Below the pieces are notes generated by a model that was given only the letters and a program-made list of their open reading frames with translations, was not told where the DNA came from and made no database searches. From positions 1-48,086 of the forward strand of contig CALVRZ010000009.1 of the NCBI GenBank assembly GCA_944358875.1: 48,086 nucleotides of DNA, read 5' to 3'. Shown here one piece after another: positions 24,228 to 31,594 of the stretch (its first letter is position 1; every line of letters begins with the position of its first letter). The translations under genes were made by a program, and so were the position numbers. The stretch comes from an uncultured Bacilli bacterium (GTDB lineage: Bacteria > Bacillota_I > Bacilli_A > RF39 > UBA660).

Positions 24228-26063
24228 ATGATGGAAGAAATAATTCATAAGTTAGTATTATCATACGATGATGAGGATACAGTTTTACTTTTAGAAATGT
24301 TAGATAATAACTTTAAAACAACAGTAACAAATATTTTTAGTAATTTGAAAATACTTATTAAGAGGAATGATAAGGATAGTGTTTCGGTTTATTGTTCTTT
24401 AATTGAATGTATTTTGGATGAATTAGATGACTTTGATAAGACAAATGGTTTTTATAAGACTTTTTCTTCAATGTATAATAATTTAGACAATACTAAACTT
24501 GAAGATTATGTTAAACATAGATTAAATAATTCTTTAGATGAAATAGAAAAGTTGATTCAAACTTATAAGACGAAAGATATTATTAAAATATTAGATTTTC
24601 TTATTTTTGAACTTAAGAATGCGCATTTAATTCAAAAAGTATTACATTGGGAGAATATTAGTAGTATTGACAATGATACTTTTATTAGCAATTTGTTTGT
24701 CAAGATTATTAATTACTATTGTAATCTTCATGAAGATGAGACGAAGGATATTAATTATTTTTATTATGTTATGATGTTGTTTTTAAATGAAAGTTCTTTT
24801 TCTTCAATTAAAACTAATAGGCTTTATTTATTATCGATAATGCAAAATAAAAGTTATAAGAAACATGTTATGGATATGATTAATCGTTTTAATGATAGTT
24901 ATAAAGTACCTATTAGTGAATTAGAAGAGAAATATAAAGTTAAATTATCGAGACTTAAGAGTGTGTATAATGAAGTTTATACTTTTTCATCTTTGCCCAT
25001 GGAGAGATCTAGTTTTTTATATCAAGATGTTGTTACGATCGATGGGGAAGAGACAAAATGTTTTGATGATGGGTTCTTTTTAGAAAAAAATAAAGATGGT
25101 TGTTATACATTGTATCTGCATTTTATTGATATTCCTAGTGTTATACCTTTTAATTCTTATACTTTAAAGAGTGCTTTTAGGCAGGGTGAGAGTTTATATA
25201 CTTATGATATGGTATTTCCAATGTATCCTGATTTTATTGCTAATAATCTTTGTTCTTTACTAGCTGATAATAAAAGAAATGTGTTAACGTTTAAAGTTAG
25301 ATTTGATAGTGAATTTAATATGATACCTAGGTCATTTAAAGTTGTTTTGGGAAAGATTATGGTTAGACATCAACTTAGTTATAAGAGAGTTGATCAGCTT
25401 TTGGAAAAAGGAGATAGTGATATTTGCTTTAGAATGATGTTACAGAATATGGCAAGGTTGTCATTGAAACTTCGAAGTGATAATCCGGAAAAAGAAGAGT
25501 ACCGGTTGATGGAAAATATGTTTAGGAGGAAAGATCATCATGAAAGTAATTTGGTTGATATTTCTTTAGCGGCAAATATTGTTCATGAGTTTATGTTACT
25601 GGCTAATAGATTGGTCGCAGAGTATATGGTGAAAAGAGATCTTCCTTATATTTATAGGGTTCATACTAAGGTTAAGGATTATGGTAATGATTTGGATTTT
25701 AAAAAGTTATTTGACTTTTCGGCTAGTTATCATACGAATAGTTTTAATTATCAGAATTTGTTACAATTAATTGAAAATTCTTATTTTAATGCGCACTATT
25801 CACTTGATAATGTTGGTCATTATGGTCTTGGATACAGTGCTTATTCGCATTCTAGTAGTCCCGCTAGGAGATATGCTGATAGTTTAGCACAATATATTTT
25901 ACATGATTTGGTTATTGATAAGAACTTAGATGATAGTAATATTTATAGGTGGGAAGAGCTTATTAAGAGACAATGTGCTTATCTTAATCAAAGAAAAAGA
26001 CAAAATGATGCTTTTTGCCAGGAATATGATTGTTTAGCTAGTAAGAAATTAATTAGAAAATAA
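24228..26063 (+). CDS. RNB-domain protein (RNase II/R family), diverged active site
   Basis: The middle and C-terminal part (about residues 245-611) is an RNB exoribonuclease domain: VTIDGEETKCFDDGFF, LHFIDIPSVIP, FPMYPDFIANNLCSL, and SHSSSPARRYADSLAQYIL. The family digests RNA 3' to 5' in the cytosol. The four metal-binding Asp of E. coli RNase II (201, 207, 209, 210) align here with D272, C278, D280 and D281, so one is Cys. The catalytic Asp (D280) and the SPxRRYAD arginines are kept. The N-terminal 240 residues are helical and I see no cold-shock domains; the C-terminus has no S1 domain. It may be a low-activity or specialised enzyme. Confidence 0.85.
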   Translation: MMEEIIHKLVLSYDDEDTVLLLEMLDNNFKTTVTNIFSNLKILIKRNDKDSVSVYCSLIECILDELDDFDKTNGFYKTFSSMYNNLDNTKLEDYVKHRLNNSLDEIEKLIQTYKTKDIIKILDFLIFELKNAHLIQKVLHWENISSIDNDTFISNLFVKIINYYCNLHEDETKDINYFYYVMMLFLNESSFSSIKTNRLYLLSIMQNKSYKKHVMDMINRFNDSYKVPISELEEKYKVKLSRLKSVYNEVYTFSSLPMERSSFLYQDVVTIDGEETKCFDDGFFLEKNKDGCYTLYLHFIDIPSVIPFNSYTLKSAFRQGESLYTYDMVFPMYPDFIANNLCSLLADNKRNVLTFKVRFDSEFNMIPRSFKVVLGKIMVRHQLSYKRVDQLLEKGDSDICFRMMLQNMARLSLKLRSDNPEKEEYRLMENMFRRKDHHESNLVDISLAANIVHEFMLLANRLVAEYMVKRDLPYIYRVHTKVKDYGNDLDFKKLFDFSASYHTNSFNYQNLLQLIENSYFNAHYSLDNVGHYGLGYSAYSHSSSPARRYADSLAQYILHDLVIDKNLDDSNIYRWEELIKRQCAYLNQRKRQNDAFCQEYDCLASKKLIRK

Positions 26064-26068
26064 AGTAC

Positions 26069-26097
26069 TTGAAAATAGTAAAGATTTATTGTATAAT
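26069..26097 (+). promoter_or_regulatory. Promoter of antitoxin-like RNA 1
   Basis: TTGAAA and TATAAT are 17 bp apart, directly after the RNB stop. Transcription would run rightward against the 26301 peptide gene. Confidence 0.75.
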
Positions 26098-26103
26098 GTA
26101 TAT

Positions 26104-26222
26104 AGATGAAGGAAACTTCATACAATAAAAAAGGATACATTTGATTGCGATGAATCAGATGTTTCCTCAGTTGTTTTTTTGGTAAGCATCTGAAATCAAC
26201 AATGTTGAAATCAGATGCTTTT
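26104..26222 (+). ncRNA. Candidate antisense antitoxin RNA 1
   Basis: A roughly 120-nt RNA is predicted from the promoter to a terminator hairpin at 26184-26220 (AAGCATCTGA/TCAGATGCTT) ending in TTTT. Its 5' half is the complement of the opposite gene's 3' untranslated region, including that gene's terminator (26133-26166 with six T on the minus strand). Convergent transcripts overlapping at 3' ends are the layout of TxpA/RatA and BsrG/SR4 type I toxin-antitoxin pairs. RNA existence is inferred. Confidence 0.55.
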
Positions 26223-26223
26223 A

Positions 26224-26301
26224 CTATTTTAATAATAAAATAATTATTACTAGAAATAATAGTAATATTATAATATATTGAGATATTTCTCTTTTAGTCA
26301 T
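26224..26301 (-). CDS. 25-residue hydrophobic peptide, candidate type I toxin (copy 1)
   Basis: The minus-strand ORF opens with MTKREISQYI and continues as a single hydrophobic helix of Ile, Leu, Val and Phe, ending in one Lys and TAG. A strong ribosome binding site AGAAAGGTGG lies 7 nt upstream. The promoter is at 26375-26403 (minus), and the transcript would end in the hairpin at 26133-26166. Two more copies follow, keeping MTKRE and the helix despite several substitutions, which argues that the peptide is translated and selected. Type I toxins of Bacillota are small one-helix membrane peptides of this kind; toxicity is inferred. Confidence 0.65.
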   Translation of the reverse strand: MTKREISQYIIILLLFLVIIILLLK

Positions 26302-26374
26302 AATATCACCACCTTTCTAATTATTTTAAATTTAGAAAGGGAAAGATCTGATTATTTCAAATGTATCCATACAC

Positions 26375-26403
26375 ATTATATAAAATATATTTATGTATAT
26401 CAA
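26375..26403 (-). promoter_or_regulatory. Promoter of candidate toxin 1
   Basis: On the minus strand TTGATA and TATAAT are 17 bp apart. The predicted mRNA has about 65 nt of leader before the ATG, long for such a small ORF, as is usual for type I toxins. Confidence 0.75.
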
Positions 26404-26435
26404 TATATTTTACATGATTTCGACAAAAAAGGGTC

Positions 26436-26464
26436 TTGCAAAGATGAAGTTATTATGTTAAAAT
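26436..26464 (+). promoter_or_regulatory. Promoter of antitoxin-like RNA 2
   Basis: TTGCAA and TAAAAT spaced 17 bp. It is divergent to, and 33 bp from, the toxin 1 promoter. Confidence 0.7.
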
Positions 26465-26470
26465 GTATAT

Positions 26471-26590
26471 GGATGAAGGAAATTTCATACAATAAAAAAG
26501 GATACATTTGATTATGCGAATCAGATGCTATCCCTGAATATAGGTTATGCATCTGAAATCAATTATTTTGAAATCAGATGCTATTTATTA
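26471..26590 (+). ncRNA. Candidate antisense antitoxin RNA 2
   Basis: Same plan as RNA 1: 5' segment with GGATACATTTGA, complementary to the minus-strand terminator (GGATAGCAT paired with ATGTATCC followed by six T), then a GCATCTGA/TCAGATGC hairpin near 26551-26582. It converges on the 26665 peptide gene and overlaps its stop codon. Confidence 0.5.
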
Positions 26591-26665
26591 TTTAATTAGT
26601 AATAACAATATTACTAGAAATAATAGTAATATTATAATAAATTGAGATATTTCTCTTTTAGTCAT
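26588..26665 (-). CDS. 25-residue hydrophobic peptide, candidate type I toxin (copy 2)
   Basis: Second copy, starting MTKREISQFI and ending LLLLIK with TAA. The unit from the peptide's first half through the next antitoxin promoter (26642-26875) is identical to 26278-26511, a 364-bp period. In the C-terminal half it differs from copy 1 by conservative hydrophobic changes and a different stop codon. The same ribosome binding site and helix are present, with promoter at 26739-26767. Confidence 0.65.
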   Translation of the reverse strand: MTKREISQFIIILLLFLVILLLLIK

Positions 26666-26738
26666 AATATCACCACCTTTCTAATTATTTTAAATTTAGA
26701 AAGGGAAAGATCTGATTATTTCAAATGTATCCATACAC

Positions 26739-26767
26739 ATTATATAAAATATATTTATGTATATCAA
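26739..26767 (-). promoter_or_regulatory. Promoter of candidate toxin 2
   Basis: Identical to the toxin 1 promoter: TTGATA, 17 bp, TATAAT on the minus strand. Confidence 0.75.
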
Positions 26768-26799
26768 TATATTTTACATGATTTCGACAAAAAAGGGTC

Positions 26800-26828
26800 T
26801 TGCAAAGATGAAGTTATTATGTTAAAAT
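26800..26828 (+). promoter_or_regulatory. Promoter of antitoxin-like RNA 3
   Basis: TTGCAA and TAAAAT, 17 bp, identical to unit 2. Confidence 0.7.
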
Positions 26829-26834
26829 GTATAT

Positions 26835-26955
26835 GGATGAAGGAAATTTCATACAATAAAAAAGGATACATTTGATTATGCTGAATCAGATGCTATCCCA
26901 TGAATAATAGTTTTAGCATCTGAAATCAATTATTTTGAAATCAGATGCTATTTAT
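26835..26955 (+). ncRNA. Candidate antisense antitoxin RNA 3
   Basis: Same features as RNA 2, with a slightly altered loop region (TATCCCATGAATAATAG). The terminator hairpin GCATCTGA/TCAGATGC lies near 26914-26949 and the RNA overlaps the 3' end of peptide gene 3. Confidence 0.5.
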
Positions 26956-27032
26956 TATTTTAATAATAAAATAATTATTACTAGAAATAATAGTAATATT
27001 ATACTGTAAAGATAAAATTCTCTTTTAGTCAT
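26955..27032 (-). CDS. 25-residue hydrophobic peptide, candidate type I toxin (copy 3)
   Basis: Third copy. It keeps MTKRE but then reads FYLYSIILLLFLV before the same hydrophobic end and TAA. Five of the residues 6-10 region differ from copies 1 and 2, while length and hydrophobicity are unchanged. The ribosome binding site AGAAAGGTGG is intact. Promoter at 27107-27135. Confidence 0.65.
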   Translation of the reverse strand: MTKREFYLYSIILLLFLVIIILLLK

Positions 27033-27106
27033 AATATTACCACCTTTCTAAATTTTGTAAAATTTAAAAAGGGATAGCTCTGATTATTTCAAATGTATCC
27101 ATGCAC

Positions 27107-27135
27107 ATTATATAAAATATATTTATGTATATCAA
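27107..27135 (-). promoter_or_regulatory. Promoter of candidate toxin 3
   Basis: TTGATA and TATAAT on the minus strand, 17 bp apart, same as units 1 and 2. Confidence 0.75.
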
Positions 27136-27186
27136 TATGTTTGACATAATTTTGACATAGAAAATATTTAGCGTGAAATTATTTGG

Positions 27187-27302
27187 TTGAAAAGATAAAT
27201 TATTTATGATAAAATGTATATGAATGAAGAAAGTTTCATTCATTTCTAAATGTATAATTTAAAAAGGGGAAAGATCTGATTTTGAAATAATCAGATTCTT
27301 TT
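27187..27302 (+). ncRNA. Orphan fourth antitoxin-like RNA without a peptide gene
   Basis: A fourth plus-strand promoter (TTGAAA, 17 bp, TAAAAT) is followed by the GAAAGTTTCATTC hairpin region seen at the 5' end of the other RNAs and by a compact terminator, GATCTGATT/AATCAGATT with T-run, near 27271-27302. No MTKRE peptide is present opposite. It is probably a deletion derivative that could still encode a short regulatory RNA. Confidence 0.45.
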
Positions 27303-27439
27303 TAATGATAATAATAATAAATAAATTACTAAGGGAATTTGAATATGTAATTTAAATTGAAGAAAAGATTAAATATATATTATCTTTACTATACTTTTTT
27401 ACTGTTTTATGATAAAATTAGTTTCATGGTGGTGGTTTT

Positions 27440-28864
27440 ATGTTACCTAATTTAAAAGAAGCTAAAATTAGAAATAAAAGTGATGTTAAAACTTATTATG
27501 ATGATTATGTTATTCCTGATAGCGTTAGTGAATTTGGAAAGGGAAAGAAGTACTATATTCTTACATATGGTTGTCAGATGAATGTTCATGATAGTGAAAA
27601 TATTAGTGCTATTTTGGAAGATATGATGTTTGAAGAAACAGATAAGATGGAAGAAGCTAACTTAATTGTTATTAATACTTGTGCTATTAGAGAAAATGCC
27701 CACAATAAGGTTATGGGAATGTTAGGAAGAATTAAACATTTAAAAGAGACAAAGAATCATGATTTAATTACGGTTTTCTGTGGTTGTATGGCTCAAGAAG
27801 AAGGAATTGCTAATACTCTTAAAGATAATTATAAATGGGTCGATATTGTCTTTGGAACACATAATATTCATAAGTTACCTGTTTATTTAGCTAAAGTTAT
27901 CGATCAACATAAACAAGATATGGAAGTTTATAGTATCGAAGGTAATATTTATGAAAATATTCCTGTTAAGAGGGATTCTAAGTATAAAGCATGGGTAAAT
28001 ATTATGCTTGGTTGTGATAAATTCTGTACTTATTGTATTGTTCCTTATACAAGAGGGAAACAAAGAAGTAGGAAACCAGAAGATATTATTTTGGAAGTAG
28101 AATCTTTAGTTAATTCAGGATATAAAGAGGTTACTTTATTAGGGCAAAATGTTAATGCTTATGGTAAGGATTTAGATATTAATTATAATTTAGCTAATTT
28201 ACTTGTCGATGTTGCTAAAACTGGTATTGATCGAATTAGATTTGTTACTTCACATCCTTGGGATTTTACAGATGAGATGATCGATGTTATTTCCCAATTT
28301 GATAATATTATGCCTTATATTCATTTACCTATTCAGTCTGGTAGTGATAGAATTCTTAAGTTAATGGGAAGAAGATATACTAAAGATGAATATATTACTT
28401 TATTTAATAAAATTAAAGAAATGATACCTAATGTTAGTATTAGTACGGACATTATTGTTGGTTTTCCAGGTGAGACAGAGGCTGATTTTAATGAAACAAT
28501 GGAAGTTGTTAAGAAATTGAAATATGATCTTGCTTATACTTTTATTTATTCACCAAGGGAGGGAACACCTGCTTCTAGGATGGAAGATCTAACACCAATG
28601 GAAGTAAAGAAGAATAGACTAGCGGAGCTTAACGCATTAATAAATCATTATGCATTAGAAAATAATAAGAAGTATTTAGGCAAAGAGGTTATGGTTTTAC
28701 TCGAGGGACATAGTGATAAGGAAAATAAACTTATGGGTTATACGGATACAATGAAGTTAGTTAATGTTAAGGCAAGTGATGAGCATATAGGGCAGATTGT
28801 ACCTGTTAAGATTACGGATGTTAAGACTTGGTCTTTGGAAGGAGAATTAGTAAATGATCGATAA
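27440..28864 (+). CDS. miaB: tRNA-2-methylthio-N6-dimethylallyladenosine synthase MiaB
   Basis: A radical-SAM methylthiotransferase that adds a methylthio group to i6A37 of tRNAs reading UNN codons. The 474 residues show the UPF0004 domain with its three cluster Cys (YGCQMNVHDSE, INTCAIREN, FCGCMAQEE), the radical-SAM CxxxCxxC (GCDKFCTYCIVPYTRG) and a C-terminal TRAM domain (KYLGKEVMVLLEG onward). The start is ATG behind GGTGGTGG. The N-terminal extension of about 40 residues is typical of Bacillota MiaB. Its end overlaps ymcA by 11 nt, the same order as in Bacillus. Confidence 0.96.
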   Translation: MLPNLKEAKIRNKSDVKTYYDDYVIPDSVSEFGKGKKYYILTYGCQMNVHDSENISAILEDMMFEETDKMEEANLIVINTCAIRENAHNKVMGMLGRIKHLKETKNHDLITVFCGCMAQEEGIANTLKDNYKWVDIVFGTHNIHKLPVYLAKVIDQHKQDMEVYSIEGNIYENIPVKRDSKYKAWVNIMLGCDKFCTYCIVPYTRGKQRSRKPEDIILEVESLVNSGYKEVTLLGQNVNAYGKDLDINYNLANLLVDVAKTGIDRIRFVTSHPWDFTDEMIDVISQFDNIMPYIHLPIQSGSDRILKLMGRRYTKDEYITLFNKIKEMIPNVSISTDIIVGFPGETEADFNETMEVVKKLKYDLAYTFIYSPREGTPASRMEDLTPMEVKKNRLAELNALINHYALENNKKYLGKEVMVLLEGHSDKENKLMGYTDTMKLVNVKASDEHIGQIVPVKITDVKTWSLEGELVNDR

Positions 28865-29183
28865 TAAAATGGAAGAATTATTTGAGACAATTCTTAATTC
28901 TTCAGAGTATGATGAGTATAAGAAGATTGGGGCTATTTTAGAGAAAGATGTAACGATTAATCAGTTGATTAATGAAATTAAGGCTTTACAGCAAGAAGCT
29001 ACTTTTTTGGAATATAACAATGATCCTAAGTATAAGGAACTTGATAAGTTGATTGATGAAAAAGTTAAGGAATTAAATGCTAAGCCTGTATATCAGGAAT
29101 ATTTAAATAAAATGGAAGAATTTAATGAGATTATTAAGGCTTCTTCTAATATGTTAGAACAATATGTTAATGAGAAAATTTAA
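28854..29183 (+). CDS. ymcA: YmcA/YlbF family regulator
   Basis: A 109-residue helical protein of the YlbF/YmcA (DUF964) family. In Bacillus subtilis YmcA (RicA) joins YlbF and YaaT in a complex that directs RNase Y to mRNA maturation and affects biofilm and sporulation. Seen: an all-helical sequence with the family's ILNSSEYDEYKKIGAILEKD opening and the central KALQQEA. Location directly after miaB supports the ymcA assignment over ylbF. ATG at 28854 fits AAGGAG. Its last 17 bases overlap the 3' end of the opposite-strand flippase gene. Confidence 0.8.
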   Translation: MIDNKMEELFETILNSSEYDEYKKIGAILEKDVTINQLINEIKALQQEATFLEYNNDPKYKELDKLIDEKVKELNAKPVYQEYLNKMEEFNEIIKASSNMLEQYVNEKI

Positions 29184-30483
29184 TATTGTTCTTTTCTTTT
29201 AGGTATTTGTTTACATAGTAGATGTGATGAATGGTAACAAAGATGAAATTACTGATGGTTGCTATGATGAGACCCCATAGTCCTATTTTTAAGAAACCTG
29301 TTACGATGAGAATAAGGGTACGGAGAAGAGAACCACATAAGGTTCCAACCATCGCTGATGTGGCTTTACCCATGGCTTGCATGGCACTTGTAAGAGGTGA
29401 TTGAATATAATGAAGGATAAAGAAGGGTGCTACTATTTTTATATATTCGAGGCCTTCACTAGTGTTATAGATTAATTTTAGGGGGATTTCAGGGACAAGA
29501 GTTAGAATTATGGTTATAGGTATGCCTATTAAGAGACAGAAAAAGATGGCTTGTTTGATTTTACTTCTTGTATATTTATAGTGACCATGACTGTAGGCAT
29601 TGGATACAGTTGGCAAAAGAGCATTAGAAATAGCCATAGTAAAGAAAGAAGGCATGAGGAGAAGAGGGAAAACATAGCCATTGATAATACCATATTCGTT
29701 GGTGATAAAACTATTGGAATAACCTGATTTAACTAGGGTATAGGTTAGAATAATGGGTTCTAAGAAGTAGACAAAGCTTCCAATAAGGCGTGAGCCAGTG
29801 GTAGGAATACTTATGTTCAAGACATCTTTTTCAATGGCTTTATCTCTTTTAAAATCGTCTTTGGTTATGATTTCATTTTTGGGTAAGAAGAACATTAAAA
29901 TAATAATCGATGATAATTCACTTAAGATATTTATTAAAACAACCCCTGTTATGGCAATGTTTAGGCCATAAACTAATAGTTTAGGGATATAGAAGATAGT
30001 TAGAAAGAGTCTTACTAATTGTTCAGTAATATTGGATAAAGTATGGGGAATCATTTTTTCTTTACCAAAGAAATAACCTTTAATTATTCCAGAAATACAG
30101 ATAAAAGGAAGAGTTAGACCAATGGCTATTAATGGATAATAGGTATCATTATTGTTAAGTAGATATTTAGATAAGATTGGACTTATGGCATACAGAATGA
30201 TGATGAGAATAATGTTATAGATAATAATGGGTTTTATGATGGACAATACTATTTTTTTATTGTTAGTTCTTTTTTCACTGACCATTTTGGATATGGCGGT
30301 GGGTAGTCCTAGAGAACATAAGGTTATGAAGAGATTAAAGGTCGGTAAGACTAACATATATAAACCAATACCTTCGGTGGATACGACTCTTGTTAATACT
30401 ACTTTGATAACCATACCTAATATTTTACTTATGAAGCCTCCTATTAGAAGAATAATAGTTGATTTGATAAATTTACTTTTCAT
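29167..30483 (-). CDS. SpoVB/MATE-like polysaccharide flippase
   Basis: A multi-pass membrane protein of about 438 residues and 12-14 helices, of the MOP (MATE/RfbX/MurJ) exporter superfamily. It is closest by eye to stage V sporulation protein B: SKILGMVIKVVLTRVVSTEGIGLYMLVLP and GLPTAISKMVSEK. It likely flips lipid-linked cell-wall or glycan precursors. The ATG at 30483 is preferred (AGGTGA at proper spacing). It need not mean sporulation; non-sporulating Bacilli keep such paralogs. It converges on ymcA with a 17-bp overlap. Confidence 0.85.
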   Translation of the reverse strand: MKSKFIKSTIILLIGGFISKILGMVIKVVLTRVVSTEGIGLYMLVLPTFNLFITLCSLGLPTAISKMVSEKRTNNKKIVLSIIKPIIIYNIILIIILYAISPILSKYLLNNNDTYYPLIAIGLTLPFICISGIIKGYFFGKEKMIPHTLSNITEQLVRLFLTIFYIPKLLVYGLNIAITGVVLINILSELSSIIILMFFLPKNEIITKDDFKRDKAIEKDVLNISIPTTGSRLIGSFVYFLEPIILTYTLVKSGYSNSFITNEYGIINGYVFPLLLMPSFFTMAISNALLPTVSNAYSHGHYKYTRSKIKQAIFFCLLIGIPITIILTLVPEIPLKLIYNTSEGLEYIKIVAPFFILHYIQSPLTSAMQAMGKATSAMVGTLCGSLLRTLILIVTGFLKIGLWGLIIATISNFIFVTIHHIYYVNKYLKEKNNIKFSH

Positions 30484-30542
30484 ATAAAAAATCACCTAGT
30501 AATTATATGATTTTATTAGGTGAATAATTATTACAAACATAA

Positions 30543-30585
30543 TAAAAAACTAGGTTTAAATTTATTTAATTTAATTCCTAGTTAT
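30543..30585 (-). terminator. Terminator of the 49-residue membrane protein gene
   Basis: On the minus strand ACTAGG pairs with CCTAGT across an A/T-rich loop, followed by TTTTTT. It separates this gene from the flippase downstream. Confidence 0.65.
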
Positions 30586-30587
30586 TG

Positions 30588-30737
30588 TTAACGTATTATA
30601 TAAGCTAAGCAGGTAGCAAAAACTGATGTTATCATCATTATAAGCATGAAGATAGCAAAAATTCTAGCTCCTAAGTTTGTTTTCTTTTTATTTTTTTTCT
30701 TTTTCTTTGTTATTTCTTGGTTCTTTACTTTACTCAT
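30588..30737 (-). CDS. Small basic single-helix membrane protein (49 residues)
   Basis: The ORF reads MSKVKNQEITKKKKKNKKKT, then a single membrane helix (about residues 28-46, IFAIFMLIMMITSVFA) ending CLAYIIR. The lysine-rich N-terminus should stay in the cytosol. It has a strong GAGGTGG ribosome binding site, a consensus promoter and its own terminator, so it is a real gene despite its size. It resembles the small DUF4044-like membrane proteins of Bacillota in layout, but I cannot name a family. It lies between the SpoVB-like and SpoIIM-like genes. Confidence 0.75.
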   Translation of the reverse strand: MSKVKNQEITKKKKKNKKKTNLGARIFAIFMLIMMITSVFATCLAYIIR

Positions 30738-30755
30738 TGTCCACCTCACTAGATA

Positions 30756-30784
30756 ATTATACTAAAGATTAGGAATATTTGCAA
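30756..30784 (-). promoter_or_regulatory. Promoter of the 49-residue membrane protein gene
   Basis: On the minus strand TTGCAA and TATAAT are spaced 17 bp apart, about 19 nt upstream of the start codon. Confidence 0.8.
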
Positions 30785-30818
30785 GATATTTAGAATATAT
30801 TTAACTGGTGATAAGGTA

Positions 30819-31439
30819 ATGAACATGAAACTAAAGAAGATTAAAAGTATTATTGTACCTAGTAAGAAAATTAATTATTTTATTTTTAGCGTGCTTATGT
30901 TGGGAATTATTTCGGGATGTATCTTTCTGACTATTTTGAGTGAGACAGATAAGGAACTAGTTACTTCCCAAATTAGTGATTTTACAACGTTAGTTAGTGG
31001 TAATGATGTGGACATGATGGGGACATTTTACAATAGTTTGATTACCAATGTTATTTTTGCTGTAATGCTATTTGTTTTGGGTATGACGATTGTTGGTCTT
31101 ATTTGTAATATTTTTATTATTTATATAAAGGGTTTTGTGTTAGGATTCTCTCTTGCTTCTATTATATATACTTTGGGATTCAAGGGGATTTTAGTTAGTT
31201 TCTTATATGTTTTTCCAACGCAACTTTTGAATATTTTGGTTATATTACTTTTGGGTATTTATAGTGTTATGTTTTCTTTTAATTTGATAAGACAGATTAG
31301 AACGGGGAAAGGTAGTGGTCGTTATTTGAAAAAATATAGTGTAATTTTTGCTTTTTGCTTAATTATTAGTGCCATATCAAGTGGAAGTGAAGCTTTCTTG
31401 TTGCCTAATTTAATGCGACTTTGTAGTGGTTTGTTTTAA
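30819..31439 (+). CDS. SpoIIM-like membrane protein
   Basis: A 206-residue membrane protein with five or so helices, of the stage II sporulation protein M (SpoIIM/DUF95) family. Characteristic features are the N-terminal FIFSVLMLGIISGCIF, the short extracellular segment with a NSLITNV motif, IYIKGFVLGFSLA, and the LYVFPTQLLNI segment. In spore formers SpoIIM supports engulfment with SpoIID and SpoIIP. Those partners are not in the window, so whether this cell sporulates cannot be decided here. Start ATG at 30819; a second in-frame ATG lies 6 nt on. Confidence 0.82.
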   Translation: MNMKLKKIKSIIVPSKKINYFIFSVLMLGIISGCIFLTILSETDKELVTSQISDFTTLVSGNDVDMMGTFYNSLITNVIFAVMLFVLGMTIVGLICNIFIIYIKGFVLGFSLASIIYTLGFKGILVSFLYVFPTQLLNILVILLLGIYSVMFSFNLIRQIRTGKGSGRYLKKYSVIFAFCLIISAISSGSEAFLLPNLMRLCSGLF

Positions 31440-31540
31440 CTTTTAAGAAAAGGTTCTAAGAGGGTTATTTTATCATCAATTATAATATAAGTAATGTTAT
31501 TCTCTTTTGGTTTATGTAGTTTAAGAGATTTGGTACTTAT

Positions 31541-31569
31541 TTGTCAAATTGTTAATTATGTGATAGAAT
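31541..31569 (+). promoter_or_regulatory. Promoter of mnmA
   Basis: TTGTCA and TAGAAT spaced 17 bp, 25 nt upstream of the start codon. Confidence 0.75.
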
Positions 31570-31594
31570 ATTGGTAGTAAATGAGGTGGTTTAG

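Larger units (their letters stand above)
26069..27300. repeat. Tandem toxin-antitoxin-like array, about 364-bp period
   Basis: Three full units (peptide starts at 26301, 26665 and 27032) and a partial fourth. Units 1 and 2 share at least 234 identical bases; unit 3 is more diverged. Each unit is also bounded by inverted GGATACATTTGA and TCAAATGTATCC sequences. Confidence 0.85.

Noticed and set aside
26278..26875. Two identical 77-codon plus-strand ORFs in the repeat array
   Set aside because: They run antisense to the conserved 25-residue peptide genes and across both sets of promoters, lack ribosome binding sites, and exist only because the DNA repeat is identical.
26069..27300. Repeats as a CRISPR array
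   Set aside because: The period is about 364 bp, the repeats contain promoters and a peptide ORF, and there are no short unique spacers or cas genes.
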